Assembly (NCBI RefSeq): GCF_042665075.1
Contig: NZ_JBHTBR010000005.1
Span: 186,001-250,000 of the forward strand
DNA length: 64,000 nucleotides
From: Hirschia litorea
GTDB taxonomy: Bacteria > Pseudomonadota > Alphaproteobacteria > Caulobacterales > Hyphomonadaceae
Direction: 5' to 3'
Shown: in pieces, positions 23,788 to 33,279 of the stretch
Layout: every line of letters starts with the position of its first letter
Numbering within the stretch: position 1 is the stretch's first letter
The notes under the pieces: model-generated
Databases searched by the model: none
What the model was told of the DNA's origin: nothing
Seen by the model: only the letters and a program-made list of their open reading frames with translations
Program-made: the position numbers and the translations under genes

Positions 23788-24978
23788 CTAACTCGACGGA
23801 GCACCGCCGGCTAAAGTGTCGTCCTCAAACGCATCATCCTCTGGCCAACCCTCTTGCGCGTTGACTTCTTCCAACTGACGTTCGAGATAAACCTGATTGA
23901 GCTGTAAATCACTCACGCGCTTAAAGGCTTTTTGATAAAGTTTGGTGAAGTCCTCATCTGGCATAGGCCCAGCAAGATCATTCGCTTGCTCATACAGCCG
24001 CATAGCATCATCTAACTCGCCAAACATTTCCGCACATGCACCCAGATTAAATTTCAAAAACGCATCGTCTGGAAATTGAACTGACAAATCATCGAATTGA
24101 CGACATGACATTAGATTATTGCCGTTTTTTGCTGCTGATAGCGCAGTATCAAACCCATTGACCAAATCCATATAAGGCAAGCTCGGCACTTCCATTAGAT
24201 AGGCACGTGAGGTGCGCTCATACGGTGCGATCACACGACGCAAACGAGACGCTTGCTGCACAACTAAACGCCGTTCCATCCGGCGTCCACGCTCCTGCGC
24301 CTCCCAGAAATCATGGCCATATCCACCCCCAAATCCAGATCCATAGTGAGATGGATAAGGATTGCGGTTGCGTCGATCACCTTTTCCCCTCTTCTTAGAG
24401 GATTGGTAATGCACAGTTTCTCGACAAACACGGTCACTATCTTGATCGCTCATACGTTCATCGGCAGCGATATATCCTTCGCGAACATCTGCCAGCAAAG
24501 CATGCACACGTACTTCGGCGCGAATATCAAAACACTCCACGTGATAATTGGCGCGCACGACACATTTCTTGTCATCATTCCATTCAACGCATCGAGAGCG
24601 AGTTTCCCGAAATGGAGGAGAAATTGAGCTACGTGAATCAACTTCCCCATACCACACACCAGACACGCCTAGATCATTTCCCATGCGGCGCGCCTCACCA
24701 AGGGAGCCACCCCAGCCGCCAGATTGAGAATGATAGGGAGAAACCTGAAACCACGGATAGCCTTCAAAAGTCGCCGCACGCAGCATGCCATCAAGACTTG
24801 AGGTAAATGCATGCCCATGCGGGCCACCAAAGCCCATCACAGCCACATCTCTTAGCTTCGCAGCTTCTGTGTTATATGCAGGTTCGGCGACGGTGTAATC
24901 CAGTCCAGGCGAAGCACAATTGCTCAAGGCGAGAACACCAATCAGTCCTCCAGCACATTTGGTCAAAAGTTTCAGCAT
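23788..24978 (-). CDS. Hypothetical lipoprotein with C-terminal TPR-like region
   Basis: 396 residues from the ATG at 24976-24978, giving the signal MLKLLTKCAGGLIGVLALSNC with lipobox LSNC. The in-frame GTG at 25035 would give an unlikely extension. Residues 40-100 (KLRDVAVMGFGGPHGHAFTSSLDGMLRAATFEGYPWFQVSP) look like the strand-helix start of CsgG/TolB-style lipoproteins. A central part has several Cys (SRCVEWNDDKKCVV, VECFDIR, DRVCRE). A Gly/Tyr-rich segment follows, then helical repeats DTALSAAKNGNNLMSCRQFDDLSVQFPDDAFLKFNLGACAEMFGELDDAMRLYEQA resembling TPR. It is probably periplasm-facing; function unknown. Confidence 0.68.
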   Translation of the reverse strand: MLKLLTKCAGGLIGVLALSNCASPGLDYTVAEPAYNTEAAKLRDVAVMGFGGPHGHAFTSSLDGMLRAATFEGYPWFQVSPYHSQSGGWGGSLGEARRMGNDLGVSGVWYGEVDSRSSISPPFRETRSRCVEWNDDKKCVVRANYHVECFDIRAEVRVHALLADVREGYIAADERMSDQDSDRVCRETVHYQSSKKRGKGDRRNRNPYPSHYGSGFGGGYGHDFWEAQERGRRMERRLVVQQASRLRRVIAPYERTSRAYLMEVPSLPYMDLVNGFDTALSAAKNGNNLMSCRQFDDLSVQFPDDAFLKFNLGACAEMFGELDDAMRLYEQANDLAGPMPDEDFTKLYQKAFKRVSDLQLNQVYLERQLEEVNAQEGWPEDDAFEDDTLAGGAPSS

Positions 24979-25184
24979 TATCCGCACCCTGCCGTTTCTA
25001 AGCACTTCCCAAGCCGCCTTATTATAAGGAGGCACCCCGCAACATGAACATGCAATGAATACGCTATTTTAGCGAGAGGCGCAGCCACAATAAATTTGAG
25101 TGATAATTTATATTGGCTTTAAAAACTTGGCTTCCTTTCGCGTCATCCCACTTAGACTAGAGAACACGCAAAGGAATCATTGCA

Positions 25185-26303
25185 ATGACTGATACTTCCG
25201 CCCTCTTTCGCCCCTTTACCGTCAAAAACTTAAACCTCGCCAATCGCATAGTCATGGCTCCGATGACACGCGCCTTCAGCCCCCAAGGCGTCCCTGATCA
25301 AAATGTGGCAGACTATTATGCCCGCCGCGCGGCTGCTGATGTTGGCTTAATCATCTCAGAAGGCACGCTTATCCGCCGTCCAAGTGCAGGTGAAAATGAA
25401 AATTATCCCCTATTCTACGGTGAAAAGCCTCTCGCTGGATGGAAAAACGTCATTGATGCCGTCCACGCTGAAGGCGGTAAAATGGCCCCTCAAATCTGGC
25501 ACCAAGGTGCCGCGCGCGCGGAAGGAAGTGGTCATTTCCCTGAAGCAAACTCCGATAGCCCTTCAGGCATCATGCATGATGGCACCAAACTCAACTACAC
25601 ACCCACCCAAGAAGACATCGCCGACATGGTTGCAGCCTACGCGGATGCAGCGCGGGACGCAAAAGCACTTGGCTTTGACACCGTCGAAATACACGGCGCA
25701 CACGGCTACCTCATTGATAATTTCTTTTGGGATCAAACAAATAAGCGCGACGATAAATATGGCGGAGACCTTGTTGGTCGCACAACTTTCGCGACCGAAG
25801 TTATCAAACAAGTACGCGCCGCTGTTGGAAATGAAATGCCGATCATTTTCCGCTGGTCCCAATTTAAACCTTTTGCATATGATGCAAAGCTTGCGCACAC
25901 CCCACAAGAATTAGAAAAATTCCTTGGCGCACTCGTAGATGCAGGCATTGATGTTATTCACGCCAGCCAACGTCGTTTCTGGGAAGCTGAATATCCCGAT
26001 ATTGACGGTAAAGACGGGCTAAACCTTGCAGGCTGGTCTAAAAAACTCACCGGACTACCGACCATCACAGTAGGTTCTGTCAGCTTGGATAACGATTTCA
26101 TCTCAACATTCGCCGGCGAGACTGCCGGCGATGGGGCCGCAAACATGAAAAACCTGCTTGAACGTCTCGAACGCGATGAGTTTGACATGGTCGCAGTTGG
26201 GCGCGCCCTCCTAAAAGATCCAGATTGGGCAAGCAAAATTAAGGACAATCAAGCAAACCAATTGCTCGCATTTGATAAGGATGCATTGAAAACGCTTTAC
26301 TAG
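25185..26303 (+). CDS. Old yellow enzyme family NADH:flavin oxidoreductase
   Basis: 372 residues, FMN-binding TIM barrel. LFRPFTVKNLNLANRIVMAPMTRAFSPQGVPD opens the barrel; QIWHQGAAR holds the flavin; FDTVEIHGAHGYLIDNFFWDQTNKRDDKYGG carries the substrate-binding HGAHGYL pair; IIFRWSQFK and VAVGRALLKDPDW complete the FMN site. Members reduce activated alkenes, nitro compounds or enones with NAD(P)H. The substrate is unknown. The ATG follows AAGGAATC. Confidence 0.93.
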   Translation: MTDTSALFRPFTVKNLNLANRIVMAPMTRAFSPQGVPDQNVADYYARRAAADVGLIISEGTLIRRPSAGENENYPLFYGEKPLAGWKNVIDAVHAEGGKMAPQIWHQGAARAEGSGHFPEANSDSPSGIMHDGTKLNYTPTQEDIADMVAAYADAARDAKALGFDTVEIHGAHGYLIDNFFWDQTNKRDDKYGGDLVGRTTFATEVIKQVRAAVGNEMPIIFRWSQFKPFAYDAKLAHTPQELEKFLGALVDAGIDVIHASQRRFWEAEYPDIDGKDGLNLAGWSKKLTGLPTITVGSVSLDNDFISTFAGETAGDGAANMKNLLERLERDEFDMVAVGRALLKDPDWASKIKDNQANQLLAFDKDALKTLY

Positions 26304-26315
26304 CATTTTCATAAT

Positions 26316-26362
26316 CCAAGGCTCTGAACCTTTGTTGGCACAAGCCCGCTTCAGAGCCTTGG
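26316..26362 (+). terminator. Hairpin terminator after old yellow enzyme gene
   Basis: CCAAGGCTCTGAA (26316-26328) and TTCAGAGCCTTGG (26350-26362) are exact complements around a 21-base loop. No T run follows. Confidence 0.6.
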
Positions 26363-26446
26363 CATTGCCCCAATAATGTAAAAAAGTCTTTTGGCGCAAG
26401 GCTCAGTGGTTGACGCAAGCAAGTTTGAGTGCATCTAACTAATTGC

Positions 26447-27835
26447 ATGACCAAGCCCGATACGCCTCCTTCCACAAAAGCTAAATCACCTTTTAAAAAG
26501 GCTCTCATTTTCTTGCGGAGACGCTGGCCCATTGCGCTGCAATTGTGGATTATTGCCGCCATTATAGGGTTTGTTGTGGGCTGGGCTGTCATAGGATTAC
26601 GCCTAGCGATTGAGTTTGGTGAGTTTGTTTTCTTTCAAGCTAAACATGAAAACCTCTCTTCGGCTGCGGCCAGCCTACCTCCTCTCAGCATAATCGCAGC
26701 GCCGTTAGTCGGAGGGTGTATTGTTGGGCTATTGCTATGGCTAGGCAGCAAAATAGGCATGGGCGATAATCCTCGTCCATTTGGTATTCCTGACGTTATC
26801 AAAGCCCGCCGCTACCCCAACCGCATCGCAAAATCAGGGCTAAACCTTAAAGAGGGGCTACTCTCAGTCGCCATCTCTACAATAGCGCTAGGATCAGGTG
26901 CATCCACGGGACGTGAGGGGCCCGCCGTCCATTTGGGAGCAATGCTTGCCCGCGTGGGAACACATTGGCTCCAACTAGATATGCGCAATGTGCGCACCCT
27001 TCTGGGTTGTGGTGCCGCCGCTGCAGTTTCAGCCTCTTTCCATGCGCCACTTGCGGGTGTGTTGTTTGCGCGTGAAGTGATCCTCCAGCGTTATCGCATT
27101 GTTGATATTGGTCCAGTGGCTGTGGCCTCGGTCGTGGCCGCCCTTCTCGCACGCGATAATTTTGGCAATCAGCCAGTCTTTATGTCCACCATTATAGAAG
27201 ACCCCAGCGTCTTTCTATTTTTAGGCACCCCGATTATGGGTTTGATCTCTGCGGGTCTTGCCATGATCATGATCTGGTTATGGTCTAAAGCGCCCCAAAC
27301 GGGCGAAAACCTCGCCAAGCATTTCAAACTTCCAGTTTGGGTGTTGCCTCCTTTTGGTGGCCTTGCACTTGGCATGTTCGCAGTCGCATTCCCTCAAATA
27401 TTAGGGGTTGGATATGAAAGCACAGCCGCAGCACTAGCAGGCGGTTATGGTGCCCTCTTCATGTTAATCCTTGTATTTGCAAAGCTTGCCGCAACAGCTC
27501 TTTGTCTGGGCGCACGTTTTGGTAGCGGCGTCTTCTCACCTTCCATATATGTTGGAGCGATGATTGGCGGCGCTTTTGGTGCATTTTACGGTTGGATAAC
27601 AGGCGATGCCGAATCAGGCATGGTGTTTTACACAATTGTCGGCATGGGGGCCGTATCAGGCGCTGTGCTTGGCGCGCCCGTCTCCACAACGCTTATCGTG
27701 TTTGAATTGACCTCATCTTATGAGACCGCCGCCGCCTCCCTTGTCGCTGTCTCGTTAGCAACAGTGCTCGTTCAATCTCGCGGCGGTGCCCTGTTTGAAC
27801 GCCAAGTGAAAATGCGCATGCGCCAGAATTATTGA
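26447..27835 (+). CDS. ClC family chloride channel/transporter
   Basis: About 462 residues with ten or more hydrophobic segments in the inner membrane. ClC filter motifs are visible: GSGASTGREGP (with the gating Glu of G[KR]EGP), GAAAAVSASFHAPLAGVLFAREV, GARFGSGVFSPSIYVGAMIGGAFGAFYG. There are no CBS domains after the last helix. It should move chloride, probably in exchange for protons. The start at 26447 (MTKPDTPP) is chosen over a GTG at 26429; neither has a clear ribosome site. The 3' end overlaps the converging esterase gene by seven bases. Confidence 0.92.
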   Translation: MTKPDTPPSTKAKSPFKKALIFLRRRWPIALQLWIIAAIIGFVVGWAVIGLRLAIEFGEFVFFQAKHENLSSAAASLPPLSIIAAPLVGGCIVGLLLWLGSKIGMGDNPRPFGIPDVIKARRYPNRIAKSGLNLKEGLLSVAISTIALGSGASTGREGPAVHLGAMLARVGTHWLQLDMRNVRTLLGCGAAAAVSASFHAPLAGVLFAREVILQRYRIVDIGPVAVASVVAALLARDNFGNQPVFMSTIIEDPSVFLFLGTPIMGLISAGLAMIMIWLWSKAPQTGENLAKHFKLPVWVLPPFGGLALGMFAVAFPQILGVGYESTAAALAGGYGALFMLILVFAKLAATALCLGARFGSGVFSPSIYVGAMIGGAFGAFYGWITGDAESGMVFYTIVGMGAVSGAVLGAPVSTTLIVFELTSSYETAAASLVAVSLATVLVQSRGGALFERQVKMRMRQNY

Positions 27836-28734
27836 GCGTTTAACAAAGCCACAAGTTTTTCGCCTAAAGCTGTTCCTAAATTAAGCTGGCCTTGCGTGTT
27901 GTAATGCACCTGATCATCATGCTTGGGAAAACCAGTCCATGGCGCATCTGCTCGGGTTCTCACAATGGCAACATTCTTATCCTGTGCCTCAACCTCAAGC
28001 ATCGCCCCTCTCACCATTTCTGGCCCTTCGGCAAAACGTCCATAATGAGAATTGATCTGCCCCGCGACAAACACCATTTCCGGCGCTTCCATATCTCTGC
28101 GATAACTGGAAATTAGGTTTTTGAGGTTTGCAGCATAGCTACGCGAAGATACTTCCTTAGCGGCGTCATTCTCGCCCTGCATCCATGCAACACCTACAAT
28201 CTCATGCGCTTTTCCAGATCGTTTTAAATACGCCAAAGCTTTCTTAGCATGGGCAATATGTTTTGCATAAAATGGCGTGGTGCGTTTCAGCTTAGTGTTT
28301 TCAACTTCCTCAGCCTTCTCAGCGCTCCAATCGGGGTTCCATGCACCATATAAAGCGGTCCCACCATGTGCCGTTTTCACCAATAGAAATTCCTCATCAG
28401 GATATGCTTCAGCCAGCGTCACCCCGATCATAATTTCCGGACCAAAACGTTTCGTAAATTGATATTTTTCACTCGGCTTATTGGGCGTATATGTCAGCTG
28501 ACGAACCGGACCAGGGTCAAGACTATAAAACACACGCTCGGAAACAGCTTCAATGCGCGCACGTGTTTGTTCATCAATCTCGTCATAATTGCCTGCGCCG
28601 ACCATGTTTGATTGGCCGCCTAACAAAACCACCTGTACTGGATCACCCTGCACACCTTCGCTTGCACATCCGGCAAGCGCAGCACTTACACAAATACTCA
28701 ACACAAGCCGGCGACACCAATTGAAAACAGTCAT
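27829..28734 (-). CDS. SASA family (sialate O-acetylesterase-like) lipoprotein
   Basis: 301 residues. Lipoprotein signal with LAGC (Cys23), then an SGNH-type esterase domain of the SASA/carbohydrate-esterase group. Block I is LLGGQSNMVGAG with nucleophile Ser42; further blocks are VKTAHGGTAL, VGVAWMQGENDA and the catalytic KHDDQVHYNTQGQ. The family removes acetyl groups from sugars. It is anchored in the envelope, consistent with surface polysaccharide breakdown. The ATG has GGGGA seven bases upstream. Confidence 0.85.
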   Translation of the reverse strand: MTVFNWCRRLVLSICVSAALAGCASEGVQGDPVQVVLLGGQSNMVGAGNYDEIDEQTRARIEAVSERVFYSLDPGPVRQLTYTPNKPSEKYQFTKRFGPEIMIGVTLAEAYPDEEFLLVKTAHGGTALYGAWNPDWSAEKAEEVENTKLKRTTPFYAKHIAHAKKALAYLKRSGKAHEIVGVAWMQGENDAAKEVSSRSYAANLKNLISSYRRDMEAPEMVFVAGQINSHYGRFAEGPEMVRGAMLEVEAQDKNVAIVRTRADAPWTGFPKHDDQVHYNTQGQLNLGTALGEKLVALLNAQ

Positions 28735-28934
28735 TCCATATTCCCCATAAAGCTGTAGCCCGCCCAAATAATCATATGATAAGCATGCGCGCAATCTGCC
28801 TTGATCTGCCCTTGCCCCCTTTCCTCATTCTTCCCACTTGTTTACTATAGAACAAAATGCGAATCGTGTTGCCCCTGTTTGTGCGTGCAATAAGGTTAGT
28901 CGCACCCCATATTCCCAGACGTGAAGAGCCACAG

Positions 28935-31304
28935 ATGAGCCATTCAGACGATTTTGATAATCTGCCAATTTCCCAGCGCGCAATGGCCCGTCTTCCCAAT
29001 ATGCCAGCGCGTGAAGCGGACTATCTGGAAGGGTTAAACGCAGAGCAACGCGAAGCTGTGGAAACCACTGATGGTGCACTCCTCGTCCTCGCAGGTGCAG
29101 GTACGGGCAAAACCCGCGTGCTCACCACCCGCCTTGCCCATATCCTCAATCAACGCAAAGCATGGGCCTCCCAAACCCTCACCGTGACCTTCACCAACAA
29201 AGCCGCTCGCGAAATGCGAGAGCGTGCCGAAAAGCTCATCGGTGACGAATCCCAATCGTTAAGCTGGCTAGGCACATTCCACTCCGTCTCGTCGAAAATC
29301 CTGCGCCGTCACGCTGAATTAGTGGGCCTTGAAAACTCCTTCACCATTATCGACACAGATGATCAATTGCGTTTGCTCAAGCAAATCATCGAAGCAGAAA
29401 ATATCGACACGAAACGCTGGACACCACGCTTTATGGCGGGGCTGATTGATAGCTGGAAAAACCGCGCGATTTTGCCAGACCGTGTCCCCGCAGGTGAAGG
29501 CCATGAATTTGCCAATGGGCGCGGCATCGAGATTTATAAAACCTACCAAGCACGCTTAGCTGTCCTCAATGCGTGTGACTTTGGCGACCTTCTCCTCCAT
29601 TGCATCTCCATATTCCAAAACAATCCTGATGTGTTGGCGGAATATCATGCGCGTTTCAAATATATCCTCGTCGATGAGTACCAAGATACAAACGTGGCTC
29701 AATATCTCTGGCTGCGATTGTTAGCTCAAGGCACAGGAAACATTTGCTGTGTGGGCGATGATGACCAATCCATCTATGGCTGGCGCGGCGCGGAGGTGGA
29801 CAATATCTTGCGTTTCGAGAAAGACTTCCCAGGCGCAAAAACCATCCGGCTAGAGCGCAACTACCGCTCCACAGCCCGCATCCTTGCATGTGCATCCCAC
29901 CTCATCAAAGCTAACCAAGACCGCCTTGGCAAAACATTGCACACCACTGATGAAGACGGTGATTTAGTCAAAGTGCGCGGCCTCTGGGATGGCGAAGCAG
30001 AAGCACGCCTCATCGGAGAAGACATTGAAAGCTGGCGCGCCTCTGGCCGCATGTATGCTGAATGCGCTGTTATGGTGCGTGCCTCTTGGCAAATGCGCTT
30101 GTTTGAAGAACGCTTCATCATGCTGGGCATTCCCTATAAAGTTATAGGCGGGCCGCGCTTTTTCGAGCGGGCAGAGATACGCGACGCGATGGCCTATCTG
30201 CGCCTTATCCGTTCCGAGAATGACGACCTTGCCTTTGAGCGCGTCGTCAACCAACCCAAACGCGGCGTGGGTGCCACCTCTATCCAGAAAATTCAGATCG
30301 TCGCCCGTGAGATGCAGCGCCCGCTCACCGTCACCGCAGAAATCATGTTGCGCGGTAATGAAGTCTCCGGCAAAGCCCGCTCCGGCATCCGCGCTTTCCT
30401 CAATGATCTTGAGCGTTGGCGCGCCCAAGCCCGCGAGATTGAACACCCGCGCATTATGGAGATTATCCTTGATGAGAGCGGCTATACCGCCATGCTCAAA
30501 GCCGACAAAACACCCCAAGCGCAAACCCGCCTTGAAAACCTCAAAGAGCTTGTCCGCGCTATGGGTGAATTTGAAAGTCTCAATGCCTTCATGGAGCATG
30601 TCGAGCTGGTGATGGATGCCAGCCAAGGCAATGAATCTGATGATCAAGTTCAAATCCTCACCCTCCACGGGGCCAAGGGTTTGGAATGGCCACAAGTCTT
30701 CCTCCCTGGGTGGGAAGAAGAGGTTTTCCCCTCCAAGCGCTCCATTGATGAGGGCGGTGTCAAAGCCTTAGAAGAAGAGCGCCGCCTCGCCTATGTCGGC
30801 ATTACGCGAGCGCGCGAACGCTGCTATATTTCCTTTGTGGCAAACCGCATGATTTTTGGCCGCTGGCAATCAGTCATGCCCAGCCGTTTTATAGACGAAT
30901 TACCGCCCGAGCATGTCGATGCTGTCTCTGAAACGGGTTATAATTCAGCCCCCGCAGGCGGATTTAGTGGCGTCAGCCGGTTTGATAGTGATGAAAGTTT
31001 TGGCGGCTCCACCTATGAAAGCCCGGGCTGGAAACGCGCCCAAGCGGCCCGCAACACGACCGATGGCAAATCCCAATATGGCAATTGGCCCCAAAAGAAA
31101 CGCCCGCCAGACATCAACCCATCCGGCCGCCTCGTTGCCACCTCCGACCCCGAAGCCGCCTCCGGCCTAAAGCTTGGCCAGCGCGTCTTCCACATCAAAT
31201 TTGGCTATGGCAAAATCAAACAAATCGACGGCACCAAACTCACCGTCGACTTTGAAAAAGCCGGCATCAAAAAAGTCGTCGAACGTTTCGTAGATGCGGC
31301 TTAG
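28935..31304 (+). CDS. UvrD/PcrA-type superfamily 1 DNA helicase
   Basis: 789 residues from the ATG at 28935. It unwinds DNA 3' to 5' in repair and replication restart. Walker A is AGAGTGKT (53-60); other helicase motifs seen are TFTNKAAREMRER, LGTFHSVSSKILRRHA, ILVDEYQDTN, CCVGDDDQSIYGWRGA, IRLERNYRS, ILTLHGAKGLEWPQVFLPGW and EERRLAYVGITRARE. The C-terminal ~45 residues (GLKLGQRVFHIKFGYGKIKQIDGTKLTVDFEKAGIKKVV) are the PcrA/UvrD tudor-like domain. The in-frame ATG at 28857 would add 26 residues not typical of the family. Confidence 0.95.
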   Translation: MSHSDDFDNLPISQRAMARLPNMPAREADYLEGLNAEQREAVETTDGALLVLAGAGTGKTRVLTTRLAHILNQRKAWASQTLTVTFTNKAAREMRERAEKLIGDESQSLSWLGTFHSVSSKILRRHAELVGLENSFTIIDTDDQLRLLKQIIEAENIDTKRWTPRFMAGLIDSWKNRAILPDRVPAGEGHEFANGRGIEIYKTYQARLAVLNACDFGDLLLHCISIFQNNPDVLAEYHARFKYILVDEYQDTNVAQYLWLRLLAQGTGNICCVGDDDQSIYGWRGAEVDNILRFEKDFPGAKTIRLERNYRSTARILACASHLIKANQDRLGKTLHTTDEDGDLVKVRGLWDGEAEARLIGEDIESWRASGRMYAECAVMVRASWQMRLFEERFIMLGIPYKVIGGPRFFERAEIRDAMAYLRLIRSENDDLAFERVVNQPKRGVGATSIQKIQIVAREMQRPLTVTAEIMLRGNEVSGKARSGIRAFLNDLERWRAQAREIEHPRIMEIILDESGYTAMLKADKTPQAQTRLENLKELVRAMGEFESLNAFMEHVELVMDASQGNESDDQVQILTLHGAKGLEWPQVFLPGWEEEVFPSKRSIDEGGVKALEEERRLAYVGITRARERCYISFVANRMIFGRWQSVMPSRFIDELPPEHVDAVSETGYNSAPAGGFSGVSRFDSDESFGGSTYESPGWKRAQAARNTTDGKSQYGNWPQKKRPPDINPSGRLVATSDPEAASGLKLGQRVFHIKFGYGKIKQIDGTKLTVDFEKAGIKKVVERFVDAA

Positions 31305-31325
31305 GGATTAGAGAAAGGGTTGGGG

Positions 31326-32231
31326 ATGAAAGGTGCAACTGAAAAATATTATTTACAGCTTTTAACAGCCCCATTTGGGAAAAAGGAAATCCCAGAAAAT
31401 GACTTCTTTTTATACAGAGAACTTGCTGATCAAAACATTCTAATCTCAAATTGTGAAACAAATTACTCATCAATTATTTCGAATATAATCGAACTAGAAA
31501 AATGCATTGCCATTAATATTTTAGAACAAAGATACACACTCAAACGCAAATCAATTACTCTTGAAATGCAAAACATATATCCTAAAATTTCTAATTTGCT
31601 TTGTTCTTGTCGTCAGTATTTAGATCAAAACTCAAACTACTTAGAAAAGATAAGCGGTGCGATCTATAAAGAATTTACTTCGTCAAAGAGTTCATTTTAC
31701 GACACAGTGATAGAATACAAATTTTTCGATAAATTTAGAAACCACAATCAACATAAAGGCCTTGGTATTAATGGTATTTCTTTTGAGTTTTCATCCCAAA
31801 AAATAAATGATGAACCAATATTAGATTATCGATACTCAGCTTTAATAAACATCTCCTCGTTACGCAAAGACAAAAAATTTCCTCAAACGCTAATTTCTGA
31901 AGCAATGCAAAGCAAAATGTTTAATACACAAGGGGTATGCACAAACATCCATCAACCCATCTTAATTTATGTAGCCTGCATTTCTAAAATCCACGCAAAA
32001 ATCCGAACAACACTCAAAAATACACTTAAAAACAACCAAGAGCGCATGAATGATATTGTTCGTTCGCATATAAACATTGATGATAGTGCTCGGTTTTATT
32101 TATCACAAGAAACTTCAGAAAATGAAATTTTCGGGTTGGGTCCAGCATCAGAGTTCGTGGATGATGTGTTAGAAGCTATGCAGGAATTTAATGCTCCCAT
32201 TAGATCGGAAGCTTTTAGGATAAACTTTTAG
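31326..32231 (+). CDS. AT-rich orphan protein, 301 residues
   Basis: Begins MKGATEKYYLQLLTAPFGKKEIPENDFFLYREL. The ATG has AAGGG six bases upstream. No family recognised, no signal peptide, no membrane segment. It is rich in Ile, Asn, Lys and Ser, mainly with AAA, AAT and ATT codons, clearly unlike its GC-richer neighbours. A few features stand out: NHNQHKGLGINGISFEF in the middle and a helical C-terminal end (ASEFVDDVLEAMQEFNAPI). Composition and position between uvrD and a REP array with its transposase suggest recent acquisition. Confidence 0.72.
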   Translation: MKGATEKYYLQLLTAPFGKKEIPENDFFLYRELADQNILISNCETNYSSIISNIIELEKCIAINILEQRYTLKRKSITLEMQNIYPKISNLLCSCRQYLDQNSNYLEKISGAIYKEFTSSKSSFYDTVIEYKFFDKFRNHNQHKGLGINGISFEFSSQKINDEPILDYRYSALINISSLRKDKKFPQTLISEAMQSKMFNTQGVCTNIHQPILIYVACISKIHAKIRTTLKNTLKNNQERMNDIVRSHINIDDSARFYLSQETSENEIFGLGPASEFVDDVLEAMQEFNAPIRSEAFRINF

Positions 32232-32235
32232 ATTC

Positions 32236-33196
32236 GTAAGGTGCATTAAGCGCACGCGAATGCACCATTCCCCCACCGCGCTTCAATTACCCATCTCCGC
32301 AATACACCGTGCACCGCCACAAACGGTGCATTCGCCAAATGGCTGAATGCACCCTACATTGCTAACGAAGAGAAGGACGGGAGATAAAAGTACGCAAAGA
32401 ATCGTAAGGTGCATTAAGCGCACGCGAATGCACCATTCTCCACCGCACTCCAATTACCCACAACCGCAATACAACGTGCACCGCCAAAAACGGTGTATTC
32501 GCCAAAGGCTTAATACACCCTACATCGCTAACGAAGAGAAGGACGGGAGATAAAAGTGCGCAAAGAACCGTAAGGTGCATTAAGCGAATGCGAATGCACC
32601 ATTCCCCCACCACGCTTCAATTACCCATCACCGCAATACAACGCACACCGCCAAAAACGGTGTATTCGCCAAAGGCTTAATGCACCCTACATTTCTAACG
32701 AAGAGAAGGACGGGAGATAAAAGTGCGCAAAGAATCGTAAGGTGCATTAAGCGCACGCGAATGCACCATTCTCCCACCGCGCTTCAATTACCCATCACCG
32801 CAATACAACGCGCACCGCCAAAAACGGTGTATTCGCCAAAGGCTTAATACACCCTACATTGCTAACGAAGAGAAGGACGGGAGTTAAAAGTACGCAAAGA
32901 ATCGTAAGGTGCATTAAGCGCACGCGAGTGCACCATTCTCCCACCACGCTTCAATTACCAATCACCGCAATACAACGCGCACCGCCACAAACGGTGTATT
33001 CGCCAAAGGCTTAATACACCCTACATTGCTAACGAAGAGAGGGACGAGAGATAAAAGTGCGCAAAGAATCGTAAGGTGCATTAAGCGTACGCGAATGCAC
33101 CATTCTCCACCACACTCCAATTACCCATCACCGCAATACAACGTGCACCGCCACAAACGGTGTATTCGCCAAAGGCTTAATACACCCTACATTGGA
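32236..33196. repeat. Tandem array of six ~167-bp units, each a pair of opposed REP palindromes (BIME-like)
   Basis: Copies start at 32236, 32404, 32570, 32737, 32904 and 33071 (spacings 168, 166, 167, 167, 167); the last is cut off at about 33196. Each begins with GTAAGGTGCATT...AATGCACC, a hairpin with inner CGC/GCG pairing. About 90 bases on follows a second hairpin, GGTGTATTCGCC...GGCTTAATACACC, ending in CCTAC, the reverse of GTAGG. The two palindromes thus point towards opposite ends, as in a BIME. About 44 bases link one unit to the next. Short open reading frames inside (32347-32553, 33026-33241, 32362-32613) only reflect the repeat. Confidence 0.93.
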
Positions 33197-33279
33197 TTTG
33201 ATGGCTCTTTTTACTTGAATTTTCACGCATTCTATATCTGAATGTCTTCAAATTCGGCACACCGTTGGGGGACGCGCAC

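Noticed and set aside
29964..30695. 243-residue open frame on the minus strand
   Set aside because: Antisense to the conserved core of the UvrD/PcrA helicase gene.
32236..33196. CRISPR array
   Set aside because: Repeats are ~167 bases with no unique spacers and contain REP palindromes; no cas genes nearby.
32347..33241. Short open frames within the repeat array
   Set aside because: They repeat with the unit and exist only because of its sequence; no ribosome sites.
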